Counted from the stretch's first letter, positions 8,574-19,538 are shown. The stretch: DNA of 64,000 nucleotides from Paludibaculum fermentans_A (GCF_051172195.1 NZ_JBPJAQ010000001.1:2046001-2110000); one strand, 5' to 3'. Numbers and translations: made by a program. The notes: a model not told the origin generated them from the letters alone.

Positions 8574-11489
8574 TCACCGCTGGTCCGTCAGCTTCTCAAA
8601 CCGCTCTTTCTCTTCTTCGCGCTCGAGGAACGGAATCCCCTTCTCCATCCACTCCGGCTTCGCCGCATCCTTCAAAAAGTAATCGAAGAACTGCTGCATG
8701 CGGATCGCGTAGTCCTTCTGGTCCGGCCTCCGCCGCAGCCCGTGCAACTCGCCGTTGTAGTTCATCAGGTAAGCTTCCTTGCCCGTCCGCCGCAGTGCCA
8801 GGAAGAACTCGATGCCCTGATACCACGGCACCGCATCGTCGTTGTCGTCGTGCAGGATCAGCATCGGAGTCTGCACCCGCTTCACCTGGAAAATGGGCGA
8901 ATTCTCGATATACAGCAGCGGATTGTCGTACAGCGACGGCCCAATGCGGCTCTGCGTCTTCTCATACTGGAACTGCCGCGGCATCCCGCTGCCCCAGCGG
9001 ATCCCGCTATACGCCGACGTCATATTGCCTACCGGAGCCCCAGCTTCCGCCGCCCGGAACCGGTTCGTCTGCGTCACCATATACGCGATCTGATACCCGC
9101 CCCAGCTGTGCCCCTGGATCCCGATCCGCTTCTCGTCGATGAACCCCAGGTCCACCACCGACTGGATCGCCGGCAGCACGCACTTCAGCGCACTCGGACC
9201 CGGATGGCCCACCGAGTACACGATGTCCGGCGTCAGAATCACATACCCCTGCGACGTGTACTGGCTGAAGTTGATGCTGTGCCCCGGCCGCGGCTCCACA
9301 AACGCATGCACGCCCTGCGACAGCTTCTCGTAGATGTACACAATCATCGGGTACTTCTTCTTCGGGTCGAAGTTCGCCGGCTTGTACAGCGCCGCCCGCA
9401 GCGGCACCCCATCTGTGTTCTTGAACGACACCAGCTCACCCTGGCCCCACAGGAACCCCTCCATCTGCGCCCCGCCGTTGCTCACCTTCTTCGGAGACGC
9501 AAAACTTGTATTCGTCAGCTGCAGGTCCGGGAACTCGTCGAAACGCGACGCCGTAATCAGCACCACATCCGCATCCTTCGCCCGCGTCGCAAACCGATAG
9601 TTCTTCGCGCCCCACAACAGCCGCTGCGGAGCGCCCGTGCCCGCCACCCGGTAGAATCCGCTCTCCCTCGTCTCTTCACTCTCCGCACGGAACGTGAACG
9701 GCTTCGTCGCATCCACACCCCGGTCCTCGGTCTCGTCCACCGCATCCACGCGCTGCAGGCGGAACTGGATCTTCGACTTTCGGCCGTCGCCCGAAGTCAG
9801 GTTCCGCGCCGGCCGCCCATCCGTGAAGACCTGCCAAACGTCGTACTGGTCGTTCAGGAAGAAACTCTGGCTGTCCTTCGCCCAACCCGAATGCCCATAC
9901 GACCCGGGCGGATTCGGCGTGTCGTCTTCCTCGTCGTAGAACGCTACCCCCAGTGACGAGCTCACGTTCTTCGACGCCCCTTCCGGCAGCGTCATCAGGT
10001 GCCACGCCTTGGCGTTGTAGTAGAACGCGTGCCTGCCGTCCGGAGCAATCTGCAGCACCCCGCCACCCGGCCCGCCGCCGCCCGGCAGTTGCCGCAGCAT
10101 CAGTTTCCGCTGCCCGCTGTTGCCGTCCACCAGGTACACGTCCTGGTACGACGAATCGTAGTCGATCATCCGCCGCCACGGCCGGTCGTCCAGCCCCAGG
10201 CCCAACAGCCCATCGTCCGTCGTCAGCACCGTCTGCATCGCCGGCGTCGCCAGCTGCACATACTTCTTCGCCGCAATGTCATATACGCCGCGGTACGTCC
10301 GGTTCCGCTCCTGCGTCGCCCGCACCTTCTGCATCGGCTGCACCATGTCGTCGTTCCAGCGCCACAGATCCATCAGGACCTTGTCCTCCGTGGAACCCGC
10401 CTCTTCCGCCGGCTTCTCGGCCTTCGGAGGAGCCGCCACCGGAACATACAGCCGCTTCCCGTCCCTCGAAAAACTTACCCCGCCCTTGTCGCTCACCACC
10501 ATGCCCGCCGGCAGTCCAGCCGTCTGGGCATTCACCACTTCCACTGCCTTGCCGGCCGACCCGTCCCACACCAGCGCGGTCTTCTCAAACAGGAACGCCA
10601 GCTTGTCCTGCTCGCGGCTCCACACAACCTTCGAGTACTTGCCCTTGCCCGACGCCAGCGCCGCCGGAGCCCCGTCCGTCCCCGTCGCCACCGCGAACAC
10701 GCCGTTCTCCTCTTCTTTCTTCGAAGAAACCGCGTAAACCAGCGTCTTCCCGTCCCGCGCGATCGTGTACTCCGACGCGTTCGCAAACGTCCGCTCGCCG
10801 CCTTCCGCCTTCGTCAGGTTGCGCAGCACCAAATCCGTGCCGTACTCCTTTTTGCTCGCCGCGCCCCGTCCAGCCCCGCCGCGCGCCTGGTCCTCGCCTT
10901 CTCCATCCTGCTCCGTCGTCTTCACCGCATCCGTCGGCTTCGCCGCCACCGCGGCTTCTTTCAGATAAGCCAGCCACGGCCCGCCCTTCTCCGGCACCTG
11001 GAAGCTCTTCACGCTCTCCACGCGCACGGCGTCGCCGCTGCCCAGCTTCAGGATCAGCAGCCCCTGCTTCGGCATCTCCTCGGCCTTCTTCTTCGCCTTC
11101 TTCGCAGCCTCGGTCGCCGCCTTCGCCGGATACGTCTGCGCCACCAGATACTGCCCGTCACTCGTGAAACCGATCTTCACCGTACGCGGCGGAGGAGGCG
11201 TCTCCACATCCACCGGAACTATCGCCGGCGGTGGCAGCGCGCCTACACTCTGGCGCCATTCCTTTCCAGTCGCGAGCTCGCGGACAACCAGGTCCCCGTC
11301 TCCATCCTGCGGCATGTACGCGTAGGCAAGGTACTTGCCATCACGCGACAGCGTCTGCCCGGTAATCGACCGCCAGGCATCGAAATCCTTGTGCAGAATG
11401 GGCCTTTTCGCTTGCGCGAAGCCCAGCACGGCACACAAAACAGAAAGAGTGAGGACACGGGGAGCGAGGGACCTGAAACGTGCAGCCAT
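8574..11489 (-). CDS. S9 family prolyl oligopeptidase-type serine peptidase (secreted)
   Basis: A 971-residue peptidase with a signal peptide (RVLTLSVLCAVLGFAQA). The first 650 residues are repeat-rich beta-propeller strands (SRDGKYLAYAY, FTSDGQYLVAQ, FSRDGKRLYVPV) that gate access to the active site. The C-terminal alpha/beta-hydrolase domain has the nucleophile in GIQGHSWGGYQ, the acid in LILHDDNDDAVPW and the histidine in GELHGLRRR. It should cleave short peptides in the periplasm, as dipeptidyl or acylaminoacyl peptidases do. Lys/Glu/Ala-rich linkers near residues 125-145 and 200-215 are probably flexible. Confidence 0.93.
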   Translation of the reverse strand: MAARFRSLAPRVLTLSVLCAVLGFAQAKRPILHKDFDAWRSITGQTLSRDGKYLAYAYMPQDGDGDLVVRELATGKEWRQSVGALPPPAIVPVDVETPPPPRTVKIGFTSDGQYLVAQTYPAKAATEAAKKAKKKAEEMPKQGLLILKLGSGDAVRVESVKSFQVPEKGGPWLAYLKEAAVAAKPTDAVKTTEQDGEGEDQARGGAGRGAASKKEYGTDLVLRNLTKAEGGERTFANASEYTIARDGKTLVYAVSSKKEEENGVFAVATGTDGAPAALASGKGKYSKVVWSREQDKLAFLFEKTALVWDGSAGKAVEVVNAQTAGLPAGMVVSDKGGVSFSRDGKRLYVPVAAPPKAEKPAEEAGSTEDKVLMDLWRWNDDMVQPMQKVRATQERNRTYRGVYDIAAKKYVQLATPAMQTVLTTDDGLLGLGLDDRPWRRMIDYDSSYQDVYLVDGNSGQRKLMLRQLPGGGGPGGGVLQIAPDGRHAFYYNAKAWHLMTLPEGASKNVSSSLGVAFYDEEDDTPNPPGSYGHSGWAKDSQSFFLNDQYDVWQVFTDGRPARNLTSGDGRKSKIQFRLQRVDAVDETEDRGVDATKPFTFRAESEETRESGFYRVAGTGAPQRLLWGAKNYRFATRAKDADVVLITASRFDEFPDLQLTNTSFASPKKVSNGGAQMEGFLWGQGELVSFKNTDGVPLRAALYKPANFDPKKKYPMIVYIYEKLSQGVHAFVEPRPGHSINFSQYTSQGYVILTPDIVYSVGHPGPSALKCVLPAIQSVVDLGFIDEKRIGIQGHSWGGYQIAYMVTQTNRFRAAEAGAPVGNMTSAYSGIRWGSGMPRQFQYEKTQSRIGPSLYDNPLLYIENSPIFQVKRVQTPMLILHDDNDDAVPWYQGIEFFLALRRTGKEAYLMNYNGELHGLRRRPDQKDYAIRMQQFFDYFLKDAAKPEWMEKGIPFLEREEEKERFEKLTDQR

Positions 11490-11595
11490 GTGTCGGATTA
11501 TAGGGCTTTTGCGCCAGCCTGCGCGTCCGAAACACCCGATGAGCTAGAATTGTCGTTGTTTCACCCCGGCACTAATTTTCGTTAGCGGTAGCCCT

Positions 11596-12903
<1,308 letters not shown>

Positions 12904-12957
12904 GACTACGATCGAATTGAGGCGGTGCCCCGAGCGGTGCCGCCTCCCGGTCTACCC

Positions 12958-14133
12958 ATGATCGCCCCCCTGCTGCTGGCCCTCCTCTGTTGCTCCGACC
13001 TCCATACAGCCGCTCGCAGCGGAGACATCGAAACGGTGGGTACCCTTCTCTCCAAGGGCGCTGATCCCAATGCCTACGATTCCCTGGGCGGAACCCCCCT
13101 CCACGACGCAGCCTGGAGCGGTGAATCCGCCATCGTCGAACTCCTCATCAGCTACAAAGCCAACGTCAACGCCCGCCACAAAGAGGCCGGCTCCACACCC
13201 CTCCACTACGCCGTCCTCATGAACCGCCAGCAGGTCGTCGAAATCCTGCTCAAAAACGGCGCTGACCTCAACGCGGCCTACAAGAACGGAGCCACCGCCC
13301 TCCACCTCGCCGCCAATCGCGGTCACCTCGAACTCGTCCGCTTGCTGCTCGATAAGGGCGCCAACGTCAATATCCGCGATGCCAGCGGCTCCACGCCCCT
13401 CGACGAAGCCGCCTGGAAAGGCCACGCCGACGTAGCCAAGCTCCTCCTCGACCGCGGAGCCAAGGTCAACATCCGCAACGAAGAATCCGGCCAGACCCCG
13501 CTCCACGAGGCTGCCGTCAAAGGCCACTCCGACGTCGTCGAAGTCCTCCTCGCCGCCGGAGCCGATGTCAACGCCAAGGACAATTCCAACGCCACCCCCA
13601 TGGACGAGGCCCTGCGCTACAAACACACCCGCGTCATGGAACTGCTCTCCGCCAAGGGCGCGCCCCTCAGCATGGAACGCCAGCTCCGCGAAGCCGTCCT
13701 GCGTGGTCAAACCGACGTCGTGGCCATGATGCTCTCTTTAGGAGCCAACCCGAAGCCCCTGCTCTCCGACGCCGCCCTGAAAGGCCATCGCCAGATCGTG
13801 GAACTCCTCATCGAGCATGGCGCTGATGTGAACGCCGTGACGCCATCGGGTTCTACGGCCCTTCACGACGCAGCACTGGCGGGTCAGAAATCCGTAGTGG
13901 AACTCCTGCTGGAAAAGGGAGCGAAACTCGACGTCCCCGACGCCGACAGCGGATCGACCGCACTCCACGTAGCGGCCAGTTGGGGCCGTCTGGAAGTCGT
14001 GCAAGTCCTCCTGGCCAAAGGCGCCAACCCCCGCCTCCGCAACAAAGCCGGCCGCACCCCCCTGGATCTGGCAAGAGCGGGAGGTTTCACCGAAGCCGCC
14101 GCCCTCCTGGAAGCCGCCCAAAAACCCAAATAG
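12958..14133 (+). CDS. Ankyrin-repeat protein, exported
   Basis: A 391-residue protein made almost wholly of ankyrin repeats, about eleven units of 33 residues with the usual pattern (GGTPLHDAAWSGESAIVELL, GATALHLAANRGHLELVRLL, GRTPLDLARAGG). I start at the ATG at 12958, which gives a short hydrophobic leader (MIAPLLLALLCCSDLH) and so a secreted or lipid-anchored protein; the upstream GTG at 12925 would place charged residues before it. Ankyrin stacks bind other proteins; the partner is unknown. Confidence 0.9.
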   Translation: MIAPLLLALLCCSDLHTAARSGDIETVGTLLSKGADPNAYDSLGGTPLHDAAWSGESAIVELLISYKANVNARHKEAGSTPLHYAVLMNRQQVVEILLKNGADLNAAYKNGATALHLAANRGHLELVRLLLDKGANVNIRDASGSTPLDEAAWKGHADVAKLLLDRGAKVNIRNEESGQTPLHEAAVKGHSDVVEVLLAAGADVNAKDNSNATPMDEALRYKHTRVMELLSAKGAPLSMERQLREAVLRGQTDVVAMMLSLGANPKPLLSDAALKGHRQIVELLIEHGADVNAVTPSGSTALHDAALAGQKSVVELLLEKGAKLDVPDADSGSTALHVAASWGRLEVVQVLLAKGANPRLRNKAGRTPLDLARAGGFTEAAALLEAAQKPK

Positions 14134-14251
14134 CCCCCGCCCCAACTTAGGTGAACCCCGCCCCAGCATTACCCCCGGTGTAACCGGGGGCCCGCCGCAA
14201 CCAGGCAGACGTCTCCACCAAAACCACCAAACCCAAACAGCCAACCACCCC

Positions 14252-14971
14252 TCACTTCACCACCGGAGCCTCAAACGTAATCGTCGACTCACTCCCAAAC
14301 TTCTTATACGCCGAATACCGGATCGTCAATTTGATCCGCAGCGGCCCCGTCTTGAACGGCAGCGTATCATCCGCATGCGTCAGCACCGGAAAGTAATGCA
14401 CTCCATCCAAAGCCCGCCGCAACGTAGTAAACCGGGGAAACAGATTCTCCTGCCCCTGCGCATAAATCGGAGGCACCGCCTGCCCGTACGTCCGCACCAC
14501 CCCCAGCGACTTCTTGTCCACCCACATCTCGCCCTCGAACAATCGCATCCCTCTCAGAATCTGCCGTGGCTGCAAGCTCAGCACCCAGCACTCCACCCCG
14601 TCCACGGTCTCTTCTCCCCGGAACTTCACCTGATACCGAGGCAGCAGCTCTGGAGTCAGCAGCAGCGGCTGGATATTGCGGATGTCCTGGAAATCCTCAT
14701 CGGTCAGAATCAGCCGCTGCAGCCGCGACGTCGGCTTCTCCGCAAACTGCTCATTCCGCTCGCCTGTCGGCGAAAAAATCACCTCGCGCAGTTCCCGGTA
14801 ACTCCCGCCCAGCCGGCCCCGCTCCGCGTACTCCTCGATGTTCACCGACTGCCGGTACAGATACTGGCTGCGCACCGACTCCGTCTCGGCCTCGCGCTGC
14901 GCCACCTGCCGCAATAAGTCGGGCGGTGGCTCCGTCTGTAAGGTTAGGATGGCTATGATGAGTGCGATCAT
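14252..14971 (-). CDS. Secreted protein, LolA/MucB-like fold (outer-membrane lipoprotein sorting type)
   Basis: A 239-residue protein with an N-terminal hydrophobic leader (MIALIIAILTLQTEP). The body has features of the LolA/LolB/MucB-like half-barrel: a long N-terminal helix (LLRQVAQREAETESVRSQY), strands such as YQVKFRGEETVDGVECWVL, and FEGEMWVDKKSLGVVR. This fold binds acyl chains in the periplasm. The family match is inference from these patterns. The start overlaps that of the divergent CPBP gene by 23 bases if both chosen ATGs are right, so one is probably too far upstream. Confidence 0.65.
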   Translation of the reverse strand: MIALIIAILTLQTEPPPDLLRQVAQREAETESVRSQYLYRQSVNIEEYAERGRLGGSYRELREVIFSPTGERNEQFAEKPTSRLQRLILTDEDFQDIRNIQPLLLTPELLPRYQVKFRGEETVDGVECWVLSLQPRQILRGMRLFEGEMWVDKKSLGVVRTYGQAVPPIYAQGQENLFPRFTTLRRALDGVHYFPVLTHADDTLPFKTGPLRIKLTIRYSAYKKFGSESTITFEAPVVK

Positions 14972-15836
14972 GTGGCTGCCCACTGGAATGGAGGATATCG
15001 CAGGCTCGCTCCCCTGGGTAGCAGTCGCTGTCCTTCTCGAAGTCGCAGCCTACCTCAGCCTCGCCTCCGAACGCGCCCGCCAGGGGTGGACCCGCGAACG
15101 CGTCACCCTCCTCGCTCCCGTCCCTTACCTGCTTTACGCCTGGCCGCTCCACGTCCTCGATTGGGCCAGCGTCGTCGCCATCCTCACCGCCATCGCTGTC
15201 GTCTCTTACTGGTTCGTCCTGCTGCCGCGCAATCGCTTCACCGACACCGGCTTCGTCGTCCTCATGGCCGCGCCCCTCATCTTCAAGTCCTTCGCCTTCG
15301 TCTACGCCCGGCCCCATCCCGACATCCGCCTCGAATTCCTCGGCCAGCTCCTCTGGATCCGCGCCGGTGTCCTCGCCGTCCTCAACGACCGCAAGCCCGA
15401 AGGCATCGGCTTCGGCTTCTGGCCCAAACTCAGCGAGTGGAAAATCGGGGCCATCGCCTACCTCGCCCTCCTGCCCGTCGTCTTTGCGCTAGCCTCCCTC
15501 ACCGGCTTCGCCACCTTCACCTGGCCCCCCTGGACCTGGCAGGAAACCACCCTCCGCGCCGTCGGTACCTTCGTCGGAATCTTCTGGGTCGTCGCCCTCA
15601 GTGAGGAATTCTTCTTCCGCGGCCTACTCCAACAGTGGATCGGCATCGCCGCCGCTTCCATCCTGTTCGGACTCGCGCACCTCGGCTTCCGCCAGTTCCC
15701 CAACTGGCAGTTCGCCCTCGTCGCCGGAGTCGCCGGCGTCTTCTACGGCGTAGCCTTCCGCCGCGCGGGCGGCATCCGCGCGGCCATGGTCACTCACGCC
15801 TTAACTGTCACCACCTGGCGCGTACTCTTCAGGTAA
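14949..15836 (+). CDS. CPBP family intramembrane metalloprotease (CAAX-like)
   Basis: About 295 residues with seven to eight hydrophobic segments. The CPBP motifs are present: SEEFFFRGLLQQW (the EExxxR glutamates), ILFGLAHLGF (His) and a third segment near VAGVAGVFYGVAF. Members include Rce1-type CAAX proteases and bacteriocin-immunity proteins; the substrate here is unknown. Start is uncertain: ATGs at 14949 (AAGG upstream), 14970 and 14988 are in frame, and the last would avoid overlapping the divergent neighbour. The 3' end overlaps the convergent gene by 8 bases. Confidence 0.85.
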   Translation: MAMMSAIMWLPTGMEDIAGSLPWVAVAVLLEVAAYLSLASERARQGWTRERVTLLAPVPYLLYAWPLHVLDWASVVAILTAIAVVSYWFVLLPRNRFTDTGFVVLMAAPLIFKSFAFVYARPHPDIRLEFLGQLLWIRAGVLAVLNDRKPEGIGFGFWPKLSEWKIGAIAYLALLPVVFALASLTGFATFTWPPWTWQETTLRAVGTFVGIFWVVALSEEFFFRGLLQQWIGIAAASILFGLAHLGFRQFPNWQFALVAGVAGVFYGVAFRRAGGIRAAMVTHALTVTTWRVLFR

Positions 15837-17091
15837 GCACGGTCGCCGCAATGTGGTCTAGCGCCTGCTCAAAGTCCCTCAACAGGTCCCGCCAGTCCTC
15901 CAACCCCACTGAAATCCGCACCAGCCCGCCCGTAATGCCCGCAATCCGCTGCTCCTCCTCCGAACAGCCCGAATGCGTCGTACTCCCCGGATGGCACACC
16001 AGCGTCTCCATCCCGCCCAGCGACACCGCATTGTGCGCCAGTTCCAGATGCCGCAGGAACTCAAACGCCGCGGTCTTCCCGCCCTGCAGGTCCAACGCAA
16101 TCATCGCCCCCGGATAGTCGCACTGCGACAGCCGGATCTTGATCTGCTCTGTATCGTCGAACAGCGTCGGATAGTAAACCTTGCGGATCTCTTTCCGGTG
16201 CGCCAGGCTCTCCGCGATCCGCTGCGCGTTCTTGCTCTGCCGGTTCATGCGCAGCGACACCGTCGGCAGCCGCCCGTCCAGGATCCAGCACTCGTCCGGC
16301 TGCAGGATGTTGCCGAACAACCCGCGCCTCGACCGGATCTTCTTCTGGATCTCCGGATTCGTCCCCAACGCCACGCCCGCCAGCAGGTCACTAAACCCGC
16401 CCAGGTACTTTGTGGCGGAGTACAGCACCAGGTCCGCCCCCAACGTAATCGGGTGTTGGAACGCCGGCCCCAGAAACGTGTTGTCCACCATCACCACCGG
16501 CTTCGGATCCAGTTCGCCCGCCAGAATGCAGGCCCGCTTGATGTCCGTCATCACCATCGTCGGATTCGCCGGTGTCTCAATCAGGATCACCCGCAGGTTC
16601 GGAGTCGTCCGGATCGCTTCATCCAGGTTCGCCGCATGGCCCGCCACCACCGCCCTGCACTGGATCCCGAACGGCTCCAGCAGATCGTGCACCAGGTTCT
16701 GCGTCCCGCCATACAACGGCACCGTGTACAGCAGGCAGTCCCCCGGATGCAGCAGCGCCATCAGCGACGTCATAATCGCCGCCATGCCTGAGTTGAAGAC
16801 CACCGCCCACTCCGACCCCTCTTCCAGGGGAATAATCTGGTCCTCCAGGATCTCCGCGTTCGGGTGATTGAATCGCGAATAAATCAGGTCCGGCACTTCT
16901 CCCGGTTCCACCGTCTTGCGGCCGGATACCAGGTCGAAAGCGCGCTCCGCCGCTTCGGGCGTAGGAAATACGTAAGTCGAGCTCCGGAACACCGCCGGCC
17001 GGGCTGAACCAACCGAAAGGCGCGGGTCGAATCCGCGGGTCAATACCGCTGTCGACGGATGCGCGCCTGGATTGCCACGTTGTTTGGCCAT
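15829..17091 (-). CDS. PLP-dependent cystathionine gamma-synthase/lyase family enzyme
   Basis: A 420-residue Cys/Met-metabolism PLP enzyme (fold type I). The PLP lysine is in LYSATKYLGGFSDLLAG, with the cofactor-binding segment in VVMVDNTFLGPAFQHPI and the substrate arginine region near VRISVGLEDWRDLL. Candidates are cystathionine gamma-synthase, cystathionine gamma-lyase or methionine gamma-lyase; sequence alone does not separate them. Cytosolic. The assimilatory sulfite reductase and cysteine synthase at 29-33 kb show that the organism makes its own sulfur amino acids, which fits a transsulfuration role. Confidence 0.9.
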   Translation of the reverse strand: MAKQRGNPGAHPSTAVLTRGFDPRLSVGSARPAVFRSSTYVFPTPEAAERAFDLVSGRKTVEPGEVPDLIYSRFNHPNAEILEDQIIPLEEGSEWAVVFNSGMAAIMTSLMALLHPGDCLLYTVPLYGGTQNLVHDLLEPFGIQCRAVVAGHAANLDEAIRTTPNLRVILIETPANPTMVMTDIKRACILAGELDPKPVVMVDNTFLGPAFQHPITLGADLVLYSATKYLGGFSDLLAGVALGTNPEIQKKIRSRRGLFGNILQPDECWILDGRLPTVSLRMNRQSKNAQRIAESLAHRKEIRKVYYPTLFDDTEQIKIRLSQCDYPGAMIALDLQGGKTAAFEFLRHLELAHNAVSLGGMETLVCHPGSTTHSGCSEEEQRIAGITGGLVRISVGLEDWRDLLRDFEQALDHIAATVLT

Positions 17092-17343
17092 TTAGAGTTC
17101 TCCGCGCCCTCAGTGTACCGCCCCCCAACCTCCATCGCCCCACCGGAATCCCGCACACTCGCTCCGCACCATCTACGCACAGCGCCTGATTTGCGCCTCA
17201 TTCGCCCGCCACCCCGTACTTAGTACATAGTCCGTCATGGTCCGGGTACCGGTGATGAACTGAGCACCGAACTCAGCCGATTCCCCGATTCAGGCGCGCC
17301 CACCCGGACTCATACAATGCCCACAGAGGCGGATTCCGAATCT

Positions 17344-17568
17344 ATGTCAATCCCCCGGCCCGGCAAGGGTTATTACAACGAGACTGAAGCTGCTCAGGCG
17401 CTCGGCATCACCATCGACAGCCTGCGCGCCCTCGTGCGCCAGCACATCCTGCAGAGCGAGGATGAGATGGCCAATTTGCCCATGACCACCTTCCAGCCCT
17501 CCGATCTCCTGCTCCTGCGGCTGCTCTCTTCGTCCAGAGGGCAACAGACGCCCGTTGAGGTCCGCTGA
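17344..17568 (+). CDS. Small helix-turn-helix protein (MerR/excisionase-like)
   Basis: A 74-residue protein whose core GYYNETEAAQALGITIDSL is a winged-helix DNA-recognition start as in MerR or Xis-type domains, followed by LRALVRQHIL and a hydrophobic tail (PSDLLLLRLL). I prefer ATG 17344, because the ATG at 17317 overlaps a TACAAT -10-like box (17313-17318). The 250 bases upstream carry GTACTTAGTAC (17216-17226), a small palindrome that could be its own site. No partner gene suggests a phage or integrase link. Confidence 0.65.
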   Translation: MSIPRPGKGYYNETEAAQALGITIDSLRALVRQHILQSEDEMANLPMTTFQPSDLLLLRLLSSSRGQQTPVEVR

Positions 17569-17614
17569 TCACGGTCATTGCACCAGCCCCTTGAGGCCCT
17601 AAGTCGAATCCGTC

Positions 17615-18121
17615 ATGATGGATCTCCGTAAGGAGACCCGCGTCATCATGAAACAGATGCTTGCCGGCCAGATGGCCGCCATGAAGGAATACTTCGACCG
17701 CTCTACCCGCGCCCTGGATGAGGCCGATTCCGGCTTCGCGCCCCAGGCGGGCATGTTCACCTCAGCCCAGGTCGTCGCCCACGTCGCCCAGACCATCGAA
17801 TGGTTCCTCGGCGGCGCGTTCGCGGCCGAAGGCTTCAGCCTCGACTTCGAGAAAATGGACTCCGAAGTCCGCGCCGTCACGTCCCTCGCCGCCGCCCGCG
17901 CCTGGTGCGACACCGCCTGTGCCACCCTCCAGGCCTCCATCGAAGCCCACTCCGAAGCCGATTGGATGGCCGAACTCCCGCCCGGCCCCATCATGGGCGG
18001 CCTTCCCCGCATCGCCATCTTCAACGCCCTCACAGACCACACCGCCCACCATCGCGGAGCCCTCACCGTCTACACCCGCCTCCTCGGCAAGATCCCGCCC
18101 ATGCCTTACATGGACATGTAG
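17615..18121 (+). CDS. DinB family protein
   Basis: A 168-residue four-helix bundle of the DinB/YfiT superfamily. The metal-binding histidines are visible in AQVVAHVAQTIEWF and in the late helix DHTAHHRGALTVYTRL. Members bind Zn or Ni and include thiol-transferases (mycothiol/bacillithiol) and DNA-damage-induced proteins of unknown role. Cytosolic. Either ATG 17615/17618 or ATG 17648 (with AAGGAG twelve bases upstream) could be the start; the first helix favours the longer form. Followed 31 bases later by a cupin gene on the same strand. Confidence 0.85.
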   Translation: MMDLRKETRVIMKQMLAGQMAAMKEYFDRSTRALDEADSGFAPQAGMFTSAQVVAHVAQTIEWFLGGAFAAEGFSLDFEKMDSEVRAVTSLAAARAWCDTACATLQASIEAHSEADWMAELPPGPIMGGLPRIAIFNALTDHTAHHRGALTVYTRLLGKIPPMPYMDM

Positions 18122-18152
18122 AAACCGCACGCAGGCGTGTAGAATGAACTCC

Positions 18153-18509
18153 ATGCAGCCAGTCAGCCTACGCGAAAAGTTCGCGCAGTTTCAGGAGCAT
18201 TGGAGCCCGAAAACCGTAGGTGAACTCAACGGCCAGTCCGTCCGTCTCGTGAAGTTCCAGGGCGAGTTCGTCTGGCACCACCACGAGACGGAGGACGAAA
18301 TGTTCCTGGTCGTCCAGGGCCGTTTCCGCATGGATTTCCGCGACCGCGCCTGCTGGCTCGAAGCAGGCGAATTCATCATCGTGCCGCGGGGCGTCGAACA
18401 CCGCCCCGTGGCCGAGGAAGAAGTTCAAGTCCTGCTCTTTGAACCAGTCACGACGGTCAACACCGGCAACGCCGGAGGCGCCCTAACCGCCCCCACCACT
18501 CACCTCTAA
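18153..18509 (+). CDS. Small cupin-domain protein
   Basis: A 118-residue single cupin barrel. The first cupin motif is FVWHHHETEDEMFLVVQG (metal His, His, Glu) and the second is LEAGEFIIVPRGVEHRPV (His). Such proteins bind Fe, Mn or Zn and can be isomerases, dioxygenases or sensors. ATG 18144 is also in frame, but a TAGAAT box (18140-18145) overlaps it, which puts a start site right at ATG 18153 and suggests a leaderless mRNA. The C-terminus ends in a short Ala/Thr-rich tail. Confidence 0.85.
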   Translation: MQPVSLREKFAQFQEHWSPKTVGELNGQSVRLVKFQGEFVWHHHETEDEMFLVVQGRFRMDFRDRACWLEAGEFIIVPRGVEHRPVAEEEVQVLLFEPVTTVNTGNAGGALTAPTTHL

Positions 18510-18584
18510 ACCAAACAGAGCCGCGAGCGTCAGCGAGCCGGGCAACAACCGTAAGCTCCCCCCTATCGGGAGATCACTTCCCCC

Positions 18585-19478
18585 CTACAACGCAATCGAC
18601 TTCAAATACTCCCGGAACGGTCCGCCCAGATCTTCCCTCTTCAATGCAAATTCCACCGTAGCCCGCAGGAACCCCAACTTATCGCCCGCATCAAACCGCT
18701 GCCCTTCAAACTTGTACCCATACACCGGCCGGCTCGCCAACAAGTGCTTCAACGCATCCGTCAGCTGGATCTCCCCGCCGCGCCCCGGTTCAATCGCCTC
18801 AATCGATTGGAAAATCTCCGGCGTCAGGATATACCGCCCAATGATCGCCAGGTTCGAGGGCGCATCCTCCGCCTTCGGCTTCTCCACCAGGTTGTGGATC
18901 CGGAACAGCCGCCCGTTCTCCCCGTTATGCGACACCGGTTCGGCCTGGACAACGCCATACGCCGAAATCTGGTCCTTCGGCACCTCCATCAGCGCCAGCA
19001 CCGAACACCCGAAAAACCCGTACACATTCAGCAACTGCTGAAGACATGGCGTAGGAGCGTCGATCACGTCGTCCGACAACACCACCGCAAACGGCTCCGG
19101 CCCCACCAGGTCTTTGGCCCGCAGCACCGCATGCCCCAGGCCCAACGCCTCCTTTTGCCGCACATAGGCGACATCGATCATGTCCGAGATCCCCCGGATC
19201 GCGGCCAGCACATCCATCTTCTTCCGCGTCTCCAGCAGATGCTCCAACTCAAAACTCACGTCGAAATGGTCTTCGATGGCCGTCTTACCTCGGCCCGTGA
19301 CGATCACGATATTGTGAATACCCGAATGGATCGCCTCCTCGATGCCATATTGGATCAGCGGCTTGTCCACAAGGGGCAACATCTCCTTTGGCATCGCCTT
19401 AGTGGCAGGCAGGAATCGCGTCCCCAGTCCTGCGGCCGGGTAGACGGCTTTGCGCACTTTCGGTATCATGAAGACCAT
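18585..19478 (-). CDS. galU: UTP-glucose-1-phosphate uridylyltransferase
   Basis: A 297-residue GalU making UDP-glucose from UTP and glucose-1-phosphate. The nucleotide-binding signature is KAVYPAAGLGTRFLPATKAM followed by KEMLPLVDKPLIQYGIEEA; VVLSDDVIDAPTPC carries the metal aspartate, and LVEKPKAEDAPSNLAIIGRY and RGGEIQLTDAL are also typical. The frame runs open far upstream, but the family start is at MVFMIPKVRK (ATG 19478, AGGCGG upstream). UDP-glucose feeds cell-envelope glycans, which fits the two nucleotide-sugar epimerases and glycosyltransferases at 41-48 kb. Confidence 0.96.
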   Translation of the reverse strand: MVFMIPKVRKAVYPAAGLGTRFLPATKAMPKEMLPLVDKPLIQYGIEEAIHSGIHNIVIVTGRGKTAIEDHFDVSFELEHLLETRKKMDVLAAIRGISDMIDVAYVRQKEALGLGHAVLRAKDLVGPEPFAVVLSDDVIDAPTPCLQQLLNVYGFFGCSVLALMEVPKDQISAYGVVQAEPVSHNGENGRLFRIHNLVEKPKAEDAPSNLAIIGRYILTPEIFQSIEAIEPGRGGEIQLTDALKHLLASRPVYGYKFEGQRFDAGDKLGFLRATVEFALKREDLGGPFREYLKSIAL

Positions 19479-19538
19479 TGTAGCCGCCTGTGTAAGTTGA
19501 TGAGGCGGCGGTGCTTGTAAGGTTCTTTGGAAGTTCGG

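Noticed and set aside
8439..11585. Long plus-strand frames opposite the S9 peptidase
   Set aside because: Arg/Pro/Leu-rich translations without motifs; the minus-strand peptidase has its full catalytic triad and signal peptide.
12921..12945. Terminator hairpin after citrate synthase (GGCGG...CCGCC)
   Set aside because: Only five pairs before mismatches and no T-run.
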